A stretch of 64,000 nt of DNA from Saprospiraceae bacterium. Lineage in GTDB: Bacteria; Bacteroidota; Bacteroidia; Chitinophagales; Saprospiraceae. The stretch covers positions 186,001-250,000 of the forward strand of contig JANWXM010000001.1 of assembly GCA_025055285.1 (NCBI GenBank), given 5' to 3'. Shown piece by piece: positions 28,119 through 36,383 of the stretch. The position numbers and the translations under genes were made by a program. Under the pieces are notes generated by a model. It ran no database searches, was not told where the DNA came from, and was given only the letters and a program-made list of their open reading frames with translations. Positions within the stretch are counted from its first letter, which is position 1, and each line of letters begins with the position of its first letter.

Positions 28119-29222
28119 TTATCGGTTGCGTTCAGTGGCGAAGAAAAGTAAATCGCGCAGCGCTGTGCGAGCGGGCGTATCAGGGAGGGTGAAGAGGATT
28201 TCTAAAGCCTGCTGACGGAATCGCTCCATGGCCTGGCGCGCGTATAACAAACCACCGCTTTCTCGGACAAACTGAATAACTTCTGCTACCTTCTCGGCTT
28301 TCTCACTTTCATTGCGCACGATGTTGATAATGCGGCGGCGGCTAGCGCGGTCAGCAGAGTTGAGGGCGTAAATCAGCGGCAAGGTCATTTTCTTTTCCTT
28401 TATATCCATTCCCGTAGGCTTGCCTGTCTCGGTGTCTTCTCCGAAGTCGAAGAGGTCGTCTCGAATTTGGAACGCCATGCCCATTCTCTCTCCAAATAAG
28501 CGCAACTGTTCTAGCACATGGGCATCTGAGGTAGTGCTAGCGGCACCCGCGCTGCAAGCAGCGGCAATAAGAGAAGCGGTTTTCTGGCGAATAATGTCGT
28601 AATAGATGGCTTCGTTTACGTCTAGACGACGCGCTTTTTCCATCTGAAGTAGCTCTCCCTCAGCCATTTCTTTTACTGCTCGGCTAACAATTTCTAGAAT
28701 TCGAAATTGTTGGTTTTGGATACTGAGCAATAAGCCTTTTGCCAATAAAAAATCGCCGACAAGAACAGCAATCTTGTTTTTCCAAAGCGCATTGATAGAG
28801 AAGAAGCCACGACGCTGATGTGCGTCGTCTACTACATCGTCATGCACCAATGTAGCCGTATGAAGCAATTCAACAAGCGCTGCTGCAGTATACGAGGCCT
28901 CGTTGACGTCGCCAAACAGGCGCGCGCTAAGTAATACTAAAATAGGGCGCACTTGTTTGCCCTTAGAGCGCACGATATACCAAGTGATTTTATCTAGTAA
29001 GGGCACATCACTGTGCATGGCCTCGCGAAAACGCTCTTCAAACTGCGTCAGTTCTGTCAAGATGGGCTTCTTAATATCCTCTAAACGAATTGTTTTAGGA
29101 GGCTGCGAAAAAGAGTCCCATGAAGAAAGCACTCTTTTGTTGTGCGAGTCGACCGGAGTGTCCGCCGATTCAGCCGCAGGCAAGGCAATGGAGGAAGTCG
29201 GTATATAGAATGTTTTTTTCAC
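28119..29222 (-). CDS. Polyprenyl diphosphate synthase (octaprenyl-type, IspB-like)
   Basis: Trans-prenyltransferase that extends isoprenoid chains, probably for the menaquinone side chain. The first aspartate motif is LVHDDVVDDAHQRRG (DDxxD) and the second is IRDDLFDFGED (DDxxD), with GKQVRPILVLLSA and GKPTGMDIKEKKMTLPL also typical. The 367 residues include an N-terminal extension of about 47 residues beyond the usual family start, rich in serine and proline; a later start cannot be excluded. Product chain length cannot be read reliably from sequence. Confidence 0.9.
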   Translation of the reverse strand: MKKTFYIPTSSIALPAAESADTPVDSHNKRVLSSWDSFSQPPKTIRLEDIKKPILTELTQFEERFREAMHSDVPLLDKITWYIVRSKGKQVRPILVLLSARLFGDVNEASYTAAALVELLHTATLVHDDVVDDAHQRRGFFSINALWKNKIAVLVGDFLLAKGLLLSIQNQQFRILEIVSRAVKEMAEGELLQMEKARRLDVNEAIYYDIIRQKTASLIAAACSAGAASTTSDAHVLEQLRLFGERMGMAFQIRDDLFDFGEDTETGKPTGMDIKEKKMTLPLIYALNSADRASRRRIINIVRNESEKAEKVAEVIQFVRESGGLLYARQAMERFRQQALEILFTLPDTPARTALRDLLFFATERNR

Positions 29223-29351
29223 TAGAATACAATCCTCAAACTAAAGGTAAAACACTGCGAAGGTAGTTAAGGTTGGAAAAAGCCGTATAGATGTCCTTCC
29301 CGTGTAGGTAACGCTAAAAAACCAGCTACAAGTCAGCTAATTATTTCTCTA

Positions 29352-29359
29352 TACCTTTG
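29352..29359 (+). promoter_or_regulatory. -7 element for accD
   Basis: TACCTTTG, followed by CAAGC, fits TAnnTTTG and lies 55 nt upstream of the accD start codon. Confidence 0.55.
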
Positions 29360-29413
29360 CAAGCTAGGACTGAAAAAAGGCATCTACTGCCCTCAATTTA
29401 TTTCACTTAACTT

Positions 29414-30271
29414 ATGAGCTGGTTCAAGCGACTCAAAGAAGGTATTACTACTGCAACGAAGGCCAAGAAAGATGTTCCTGAGGGCCTGTGGTTTCAGTGT
29501 AAAAAGTGTAAGACAACTAGTACGACGAAGTCGCTGCGCGAAAACTTCTACAAATGTCCTAGCTGCGATTATCACACACCCATTGGCTCGAAAGAGTACT
29601 TCGACATGCTCTTTGACGACAAACAATATACGCGCTTGTACGACGAACTGATGTCCGTAGATGCCCTTAATTTTGTCGATTTGAAGCCCTACAGCAAGCG
29701 CTTAGAGGAAAGTATAGCCAAAACTGGACTGACAGAAGCGATTGCTGTAGCGGAGGGTAAAATCGGTGGTAATCCCATCGTGATTGCTGCCATGGACTTT
29801 CGGTTCATTGGTGGTTCGATGGGCTCTGTCGTCGGGGAAAAAGTTGCGCGATCAATTGATCGCGCAATAGAGCGTCGGTCGGCGTTATTAATTATCTCCA
29901 AGTCGGGAGGTGCGCGTATGATGGAAAGCGCTTTTTCACTGATGCAAATGGCAAAGACGAGTGCTAAGCTCACTTTGCTGGCTAAGGCCCGATTACCTTA
30001 TTTCTCGCTAATGACTGACCCTACCACAGGTGGTGTTACGGCCTCTTTTGCAATGTTGGGCGACATAAACATGGCTGAGCCTGGCGCGCTTATTGGCTTT
30101 GCAGGTCCGCGCGTTATCCGCGAAACTATCAAACGCGATTTACCGGAGGGTTTTCAGACGGCTGAATTCTTGTTGGAACATGGTTTCTTAGACCTTGTAG
30201 TGAATCGAAAAGATTTACGCGATACCTTGAAAGACCTCCTTGATTTGTTTGCTCAAGCGCGTAGGGCATGA
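29414..30271 (+). CDS. accD: Acetyl-CoA carboxylase carboxyltransferase subunit beta
   Basis: With AccA, transfers carboxyl from biotin to acetyl-CoA in fatty acid synthesis. The 285 residues start with the four-cysteine zinc ribbon (WFQCKKCKTT...YKCPSCDYH, about 27-53). The crotonase-fold carboxyltransferase follows, with the FRFIGGSMGSVVGEK and GARMMES segments and DPTTGGVTASFAMLGD. accA is not adjacent. The coding sequence holds a 24-bp perfect palindrome at 29844-29867. Confidence 0.97.
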   Translation: MSWFKRLKEGITTATKAKKDVPEGLWFQCKKCKTTSTTKSLRENFYKCPSCDYHTPIGSKEYFDMLFDDKQYTRLYDELMSVDALNFVDLKPYSKRLEESIAKTGLTEAIAVAEGKIGGNPIVIAAMDFRFIGGSMGSVVGEKVARSIDRAIERRSALLIISKSGGARMMESAFSLMQMAKTSAKLTLLAKARLPYFSLMTDPTTGGVTASFAMLGDINMAEPGALIGFAGPRVIRETIKRDLPEGFQTAEFLLEHGFLDLVVNRKDLRDTLKDLLDLFAQARRA

Positions 30272-30288
30272 CGTAGGAGCACCCCCTC

Positions 30289-30750
30289 ATGCTGTTGCAA
30301 CTCGATTTTTGGCAATTTTTTCCGCGTTTACGCCGCTTTCAACGAGGGAGGCAGCTGCTCGTCTATGATCCCGTTCGGCGTAAGAAGGTGGTGCTTACAC
30401 CCGAAGAAGGGGTGCGCCAAGTGGTGCTTCTTTACTTGTTGGAAAAAAAGAAGTATCCGCCGAGCCATATTCGAGTAGAAGGAGAAGTAACCTTGAATGG
30501 CATGCTTCGGCGATGCGATATCGCTGTGTTTGATCCTCGACCTGAACCATGGCTGCTAATAGAGTGTAAATCGCCCAAAGTAGGGCTTACACAGGCTGTT
30601 TTTGAACAAGTAGCGCGTTATAATCTCGCCCTCTGCGCACCTTATTTGGCCATCACAGATGGGGAACATACCTTCTGTGCAAGGCTATACCCTGAACGCC
30701 AGGCATTTGAGTTTTTAAGCGACTTTCCCGATTATCCATCGGGATCTTAG
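30289..30750 (+). CDS. HsdR N-terminal-like small protein (PD-(D/E)XK fold)
   Basis: A 153-residue stand-alone protein resembling the nuclease-type N-terminal domain of type I restriction enzymes (HSDR_N family). The putative catalytic residues are ASP in RRCDIAVFD and the ExK pair in LLIECKSPK. There is no helicase domain, methyltransferase or specificity subunit nearby, so it is not a restriction system by itself. It starts 17 nt after accD on the same strand, and its stop faces folA. Such short proteins are common in Bacteroidota and their role is not known to me. Confidence 0.75.
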   Translation: MLLQLDFWQFFPRLRRFQRGRQLLVYDPVRRKKVVLTPEEGVRQVVLLYLLEKKKYPPSHIRVEGEVTLNGMLRRCDIAVFDPRPEPWLLIECKSPKVGLTQAVFEQVARYNLALCAPYLAITDGEHTFCARLYPERQAFEFLSDFPDYPSGS

Positions 30751-30769
30751 TTAAGAAGGAAGAGCCGTT

Positions 30770-31267
30770 CTATCTGGGGATGCGCTCTAAAATGCGAAAA
30801 GTATAGGCATAGGGGTGCTGGGCGTCAGGTAAGTGTTCCTCGCGCCAAATTTCGCACCACTCCGAGAAGTTGACCTCTGGAAAGAACGCATCGCCCTCGA
30901 TTTCGGCATCTACTTCAGTCAAATAGAGGCGGTCCCATCGATGCATGCTCTGGCGATAGATGTCACTTCCGCCGATAATGAAGACCTCTGTTTCACCCTT
31001 TTCGAGGGCAAGGTCAAGGGCTGCTTCGAGGGAATGCACCACGAGTATGCCATCGGCATTAAACGATAGGTCTCTTGTAATGACGATATTGGTACGCTTG
31101 GGTAAAGGCCGACCAATACTTTGGAAACTATTGCGGCCCATGACGACGCAATGACCGAGTGTAATACGCTTAAAATAGGCTAAGTCTCTCGGTAGGTGCC
31201 ATGGGATTTTGTTGTTGCGCCCAATGACGCCGTTGCGAGCTACAGCAGCAATAGCAGAAATGCGCAT
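30770..31267 (-). CDS. folA: Dihydrofolate reductase
   Basis: NADPH-dependent reduction of dihydrofolate to tetrahydrofolate. The 165 residues begin ISAIAAVARNGVIGRNNKIPWHLPRDL, shown by the family start and the catalytic acidic residue after WHLP. FIIGGSDIYRQ is the GG-site segment for NADPH. The length is normal. It is convergent with the small nuclease-like gene 19 nt away. Confidence 0.96.
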   Translation of the reverse strand: MRISAIAAVARNGVIGRNNKIPWHLPRDLAYFKRITLGHCVVMGRNSFQSIGRPLPKRTNIVITRDLSFNADGILVVHSLEAALDLALEKGETEVFIIGGSDIYRQSMHRWDRLYLTEVDAEIEGDAFFPEVNFSEWCEIWREEHLPDAQHPYAYTFRILERIPR

Positions 31268-31288
31268 AAATGCGGCAATTAGAAGGGC

Positions 31289-31355
31289 AAAAAAACGCCG
31301 CTTTCCTCTTTTTCCTGAGGAAAGCGGCGAAACTTAAACGAGGAGGCGTTTTTTT
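31289..31355 (-). terminator. Intrinsic terminator after the SprB-repeat gene
   Basis: A perfect 13-bp stem (31296-31308 with 31317-31329) is followed on the minus strand by a 7-nt T tract (31295-31289). The arrangement is that of a strong terminator for the giant minus-strand gene ending at 31354. A second inverted pair, 31289-31299 with 31345-31355, encloses it and overlaps the gene's last codons. Confidence 0.8.
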
Positions 31356-34300
31356 AATACTTTTTATTCAAAACAATTTTTCGCACAATAGTCTGTTCCT
31401 GTACACGCAGGAAGAGAGTGTACAGCCCATCGGCAAGTTCGACCAAGTCAATCGAGAAGCGATGTGGGGACTCAACGTTTTGACGGAGGATCAAACGGCC
31501 TGTTAAGTCGAACACAGCGAGCTCGACATCGCTTTTCAGAGGTTCTGGAAAGATGATATGGAGTAGCCCTGCTGTAGGATTGGGCATAATCAGCAAATCT
31601 CCTGACCAGGCAGGTTGGTTCGGAACATTGCTCAGGCTATCTACTACGAATGGCCCAGCAGTGGCTGTGCAGCCCAGTTCATCTGTCACAAGAACCGTGT
31701 AAGCACCGCTGCGAATACTGTCGAGATCTTGCGTAGTGTCGGGCAAAGGCTGGCCATTTCGGAACCACTGGAAGGTGTATGGAGAAAGGCTACCGCTGAC
31801 GCTAATGCGCACAGCTCCAATGCCCAAATTACCCTTGTCGGGCAAAATAGTGTCGAGGGTAATGACTAGTGGCGTCAGAATGGTTACCTCGAAAGTACAG
31901 GAGCCTACGTTGCCTCCTGCATCCGTATAGGCATACGTTACTCGAGTGGTGCCAATAGGGAAGGTGGACCCGCTTGGTAGCCCTTCCACTAAGTCAAATG
32001 ACCCGCCAATACCCAAGCAATTATCTACCGCTACTGGCGCTGGGTATTGTACAACGTTGTCGTTTGCGCAACGGACAATGCTCTTTGGGCACGTGAGTTT
32101 AGGCGGTAAGGTATCGTTTACACTTACTGTGACGGTATCCCTTGTGACATTGCCCACCTCGTCGGTGGCGATGATGACAAGAGGTTGCCGGCCTACATTT
32201 GAGCAGTTGAACGCCTTCGGCTCGAAGATTACCTCTTTTACCAGGCAATTATCCGAAATAGAAAGCTCTGGCAAGTTTTGCAAGTTAAGTGTTACACTAC
32301 CTGATGGACCGAGAAATACTTGGAGAATATCAGCCTGGATTACAGGCGGTTCTGTATCGGTCACGTCAATGCTTGCCTCCGTAGTTGTTGTGCATCCGTT
32401 GTCGTCAGTAGCCGTTACGGTGTAGATGCCAGGGCCTAATCCACTAACTTGAGGGCCTACCTGACCAGAGCTCCATTTGTAGGCAACGGCGCCAGTTCCT
32501 CCTTTGGCGCTAACTGCGATACTGCCCTCGGGTCTGCTAAGGCATTCTGTGTGGATAACCGTATCGAGGGACAAATTTAGCGCTGGAGGTTCTGTGATAA
32601 CTACCTCGGCAGTAGCTTCGCAGCCTTTGCTGTCCACCACAGTGACGGTGTAGACACCGGCCGTAAGATTAGTTTCAGTTTGAGCGTTTCCTCCTGAGCT
32701 CCATCGGTAGGTAAATGGCGGTGTTCCGCCAGTAATTGCTACTGTCGCACTGCCGGTGGCTTCGCCGTTGCATAAGACTGGACTGGGCAGACCAGCCGTT
32801 ACTATGGCGCAAGGTGGCTCCTGAACTTGAGCAGTTTGTGTGGCTGTGCAGCCGTTTGCATCTGTCACGGTCACCGTGTAAATACCTGCTACCAAATTTA
32901 CAATGGTTTGCGTTGAGTCGCCATTGCTCCAAGTATACGAGTAGGGCGACGTTCCTCCCGTTACTTCGACAGAGGCTGAACCGTCATTGCCCCCCACTCT
33001 AGTGACAGAGGTAACGTTGATGCTCACAATAAGCGCGGGTGGTTCGGCGATGATGAAGGACAACACTTTAGGACAATTAGCTCCATCTACGACTTCTACC
33101 GTATATGAGCCAGGGGGCAAGTTATTTACCGAAGAAGTAGTGTCGCCATTGCTCCAGGAGTATGTGAATGGACTAACTCCCTGTAAGATGTTCACTGTTG
33201 CCGAGCCGTCGTTGGCGCCTTTGCAAGAGGCATCTCGCGCTGTTACAGTTGCATCGATGGTACAGTTGTAGGCGCTTACTGTTGTTACACCCACAGCAGT
33301 GCAGCCATTGGCGTCGGTAACCGTTACTGTGTAGGTGCCTGGTAACAAGTTTTCAATGACTGCCGTAGTGTCGCCCGTATTCCAAGAGTAAGTGTAAATA
33401 GGCGTCCCTCCTTCGGGCGTTGCGGTAGCTGTGCCGTCAGCAGAGCCATTGGACAGTTGGGGCGTACTGCTTACGCTCACCGTCAATAGAGGTGGTTGAG
33501 TCACAGCGGCACTGGCTGTAGCGGAACATCCTTCGCCATCTGTCACAGTAACGGTGTATATACCTGCAGGCAAATTTTTGACTTCGGGTGAATTTTTGCC
33601 ATTGCTCCAGGCAAAGGAATAAGTTCCATCTCCGCCGCTTGGCGAGGCTGTAATGCTTCCTGTTTCTTGGCCAAAACAGGGTATTGTCTGCACGTTTTCC
33701 AAACTTACGGAAACGGGCTGGCGTTGCACAACAGTTACTGTAGCGCTAGCAGTGCAGCTGTTGCTTTCGTCAGTAATAACTAAGGTATAGGTTCCGGGCT
33801 GACTCACCTCGAAGTTAGGCGTTGTGCCTGTGTTGAACTCGATGCCGTCGGGCCGTCTCCACAAATGAGTACGTCCAGCAATAGGTATGTTGCTTGAGGC
33901 GACGAGATTGACGGTGGAGTTTTTACAATTTAGAGTACCTAATACGGCCACACTAGCTTGAGGAGGAATTGTATCTATGGAAACTAGAGCGGAGGCTGTA
34001 CCCGTACAACCGTTCGGCGTTGTTACCGTTAGGGAATAAATCCCTGGTAGACTGACAATTGGATTAGGAATGTTGGAGGTAAATCCTCCCGGCCCTGTCC
34101 AAGCGAACGAGGCATTTGCAGCAGAGGAACTACCTACGAGGTTAATTTGCCGAATGACACAGTTTAATTCTCCGCCCGAGGCCGAAGCCGTCGGCCTAAC
34201 TGTGTCAGCCTGAACTACAGCGACAGCGGAGTTCGTGCAGCCTGTGTTGCCATCGCGCACGACCACGGTGTAGGTACCTGGTGCACTAACGGTAGGATTC

Positions 34301-36081
34301 TGTTGGGTAGAGAAAAATCCTCCCGGGCCGCTCCATTCGAAGGTAGGAGCGTTTGCATTGGTATTTACCGAAACAGTAGTTTTGGTAACGGCACAAGACA
34401 CTGTACTGCCCGTTGCACTTGCTGAGGGAGGGATTGTCAAGGCTTTGACCAAAACGTCGTCTGTTTGTGTGCAACCGTTGATTTCATCGGTTACGCGAAG
34501 GCGATAGCGACCTGCAGCATTCACCACAGGCTTAAGCGTAGTGCTACCCGAGACGATGTTTCCACCTTCGAGCGCTATCCACAAGTAAGAATACTGAGGC
34601 CCAACAGGGCCTACACCTTGAAGCTGAATAACGGGTTCTTCACATGTGATGATGCGGTCAGGACCACCATTAGCATTTGGAATAACCACATTGACAGGGA
34701 CAGTTACTTCGGCCGTATCAGAGCAGATGAGACCTCCGCTAACGTTATTGACGATGAAGTAAAATGGCCCGGCCGTCTCTACATTCACTGTTCTGCTGTT
34801 ACTTATTGTATTTCCAAGGTTGTCTAACCATTTATAAAATACGGAATTGCCCGTAGTGGTTAGGCTGTCGGCGCGTAACGTTACGATAGGTCTTCGACAG
34901 TTAATGGTATCGGGCCTTTGAATGCCGGCTCGGGCACGCACCTTAAGAATAGAGAAGACGACAGTGCTATCGCATCCATCTTCAGCAGTCATAACCTCCT
35001 GATAACTGCCTGTTTCACAGTAAGGAAATCCGTTGACTTCGAAGCATTCATCGTTACACAAGCGTTTGAGCGGCAGTACGCGCAGTTTTCTAGGTTGAGC
35101 AATAATGCGCTGACGGACAACGCTATCGCAACCTAAATATGAAGTATAAGGCGTCGAGGTTAAGACATAAGTGCCTGGTGCGGAGATAGCAGTAAAGGGC
35201 TCTTCTTCCCAGAAGAAGGGCAGTTCTTCAAAACATATTCGGCGGTCGGGTAGTTGGGTAATAGGCAGCGGCTGATTGGTTACTAGGATACAGGTGCTTT
35301 TGGGAGTATCGCAAGCGCTATTCGCTGTGACACAAATAGCGCCACCCTGATTTGCAAATTCAACCTGGATAGTGGAAGGTACATTTGGCGAAGCGGGTAG
35401 AGTGATGACGTTGCTGTTAGTTCCGTTTATTTTACTGTTGGGCGGCGTCGTCCAAGTGTAGGAAATGGCGCCAGGGACGGGAGAGATAGAATACGTGGTT
35501 GTGGCATTCGGACATACTCGCTTCAACCCTTGAATGGTGTCAAGCGGACCTAGAGGAATCTTGGTCGAACCAAAGGCTAATCGGATTTCGTATCGGCAAT
35601 TCGCATTATCGATTCCGTCTACTACGAGATAATACACCCTGCCGATCGTGAGGCCTGTAGCTACTACGAGAGGGTTGAGCGGGTCTACGGGCCCACAGGT
35701 TAGCGCTACATTTGGGAATTGGCAACCCACTGCTATGGCTGCTTCGATGCCTGTACCAGAGGTACATCCTAAGTTCCTAATCCAAAAGCCAATAGATTCG
35801 GAGCCTGCAACAAATCCGTACCACCGAGGGCGCTCTAGGGTCATGGGCGGCGTACCCAGCGCACAGAAGGTAAAGGCTGGTGGGCCTTGCGAAGGCAGGG
35901 GTGGTGGTAGAGGAATGTTAGTCTGGTCTACGATGCTGTCGAAATCACAAAGGACACAGGCAAATTCGCAGTAAAGCGCTCCGCCTGGAAAGGGCTTCGG
36001 ACATGGGAATGGACCACCAGGAGGCTGTTGTGCCCAAAGCCTTACGCCTAGCAGTAAGAGAAGAAGCAGTAAAGAACGCAT
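31354..36081 (-). CDS. Giant secreted protein with SprB repeats and T9SS type A sorting domain
   Basis: A predicted surface or released adhesin-like protein of 1575 residues. A signal peptide (about 1-18, LLLLLLLLGVRLWAQ) is followed by a cysteine-containing N-terminal domain (about 20-170) ending in a YYLVVDGIDNANC segment. Next come GCDSVV-type and Ig/PKD-like beta repeats, then about six SprB repeats (about 788-1244, each with a YTVTVTDANGC-like end), then HYR-type repeats (about 1245-1400). The C-terminal type IX secretion domain (about 1495-1575) starts NPTAGLLHIIF and ends IVRKIVLNKKY. Related proteins include SprB, the mobile adhesin of gliding flavobacteria. The ligand is unknown. It is divergent from the second giant gene. 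Confidence 0.88.
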   Translation of the reverse strand: MRSLLLLLLLLGVRLWAQQPPGGPFPCPKPFPGGALYCEFACVLCDFDSIVDQTNIPLPPPLPSQGPPAFTFCALGTPPMTLERPRWYGFVAGSESIGFWIRNLGCTSGTGIEAAIAVGCQFPNVALTCGPVDPLNPLVVATGLTIGRVYYLVVDGIDNANCRYEIRLAFGSTKIPLGPLDTIQGLKRVCPNATTTYSISPVPGAISYTWTTPPNSKINGTNSNVITLPASPNVPSTIQVEFANQGGAICVTANSACDTPKSTCILVTNQPLPITQLPDRRICFEELPFFWEEEPFTAISAPGTYVLTSTPYTSYLGCDSVVRQRIIAQPRKLRVLPLKRLCNDECFEVNGFPYCETGSYQEVMTAEDGCDSTVVFSILKVRARAGIQRPDTINCRRPIVTLRADSLTTTGNSVFYKWLDNLGNTISNSRTVNVETAGPFYFIVNNVSGGLICSDTAEVTVPVNVVIPNANGGPDRIITCEEPVIQLQGVGPVGPQYSYLWIALEGGNIVSGSTTLKPVVNAAGRYRLRVTDEINGCTQTDDVLVKALTIPPSASATGSTVSCAVTKTTVSVNTNANAPTFEWSGPGGFFSTQQNPTVSAPGTYTVVVRDGNTGCTNSAVAVVQADTVRPTASASGGELNCVIRQINLVGSSSAANASFAWTGPGGFTSNIPNPIVSLPGIYSLTVTTPNGCTGTASALVSIDTIPPQASVAVLGTLNCKNSTVNLVASSNIPIAGRTHLWRRPDGIEFNTGTTPNFEVSQPGTYTLVITDESNSCTASATVTVVQRQPVSVSLENVQTIPCFGQETGSITASPSGGDGTYSFAWSNGKNSPEVKNLPAGIYTVTVTDGEGCSATASAAVTQPPLLTVSVSSTPQLSNGSADGTATATPEGGTPIYTYSWNTGDTTAVIENLLPGTYTVTVTDANGCTAVGVTTVSAYNCTIDATVTARDASCKGANDGSATVNILQGVSPFTYSWSNGDTTSSVNNLPPGSYTVEVVDGANCPKVLSFIIAEPPALIVSINVTSVTRVGGNDGSASVEVTGGTSPYSYTWSNGDSTQTIVNLVAGIYTVTVTDANGCTATQTAQVQEPPCAIVTAGLPSPVLCNGEATGSATVAITGGTPPFTYRWSSGGNAQTETNLTAGVYTVTVVDSKGCEATAEVVITEPPALNLSLDTVIHTECLSRPEGSIAVSAKGGTGAVAYKWSSGQVGPQVSGLGPGIYTVTATDDNGCTTTTEASIDVTDTEPPVIQADILQVFLGPSGSVTLNLQNLPELSISDNCLVKEVIFEPKAFNCSNVGRQPLVIIATDEVGNVTRDTVTVSVNDTLPPKLTCPKSIVRCANDNVVQYPAPVAVDNCLGIGGSFDLVEGLPSGSTFPIGTTRVTYAYTDAGGNVGSCTFEVTILTPLVITLDTILPDKGNLGIGAVRISVSGSLSPYTFQWFRNGQPLPDTTQDLDSIRSGAYTVLVTDELGCTATAGPFVVDSLSNVPNQPAWSGDLLIMPNPTAGLLHIIFPEPLKSDVELAVFDLTGRLILRQNVESPHRFSIDLVELADGLYTLFLRVQEQTIVRKIVLNKKY

Positions 36082-36383
36082 AATCTCGGTGTATTTAGAG
36101 ATGATTGTGAAAAATTCGATTAAGTAGATACATTGAACCCAATAAAAGCGGTAACGCGATTACCAACGATTAAATTAAACGATTTACTCGTAAGGAATTG
36201 CCTATCCAATGATGTTTTCTATTGAATGATGATTCGAGTTTTCCAAAGTAGAAGAAGCTACCCCCTTGCAGCGAAAAGCCAACAGGAACAATCTTGTGCT
36301 TGTTCAGGAAAATACTGTCAAAAATCAAGCCTACTTTTACGTGCTCTATCAAATTTTATCACCGCTCAAACTACTCAATTATC
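36082..36383. promoter_or_regulatory. Shared divergent intergenic region of the two giant genes
   Basis: About 300 nt between two divergently transcribed surface-protein genes, so both promoters should lie here. I see no clean TAnnTTTG on either strand; the nearest is TACTTTTA on the plus strand (about 36330). It is AT-rich with no strong hairpin. Confidence 0.4.

Noticed and set aside
31354-36081. SprB-type repeats as a mobile or recombination hotspot
   Set aside because: They are diverged protein repeats with no flanking direct repeats or transposase.
36294-36383. TTG start 30 codons upstream of the giant plus-strand gene
   Set aside because: The extra residues are not signal-like, while the ATG at 36384 leads directly into a normal signal peptide.
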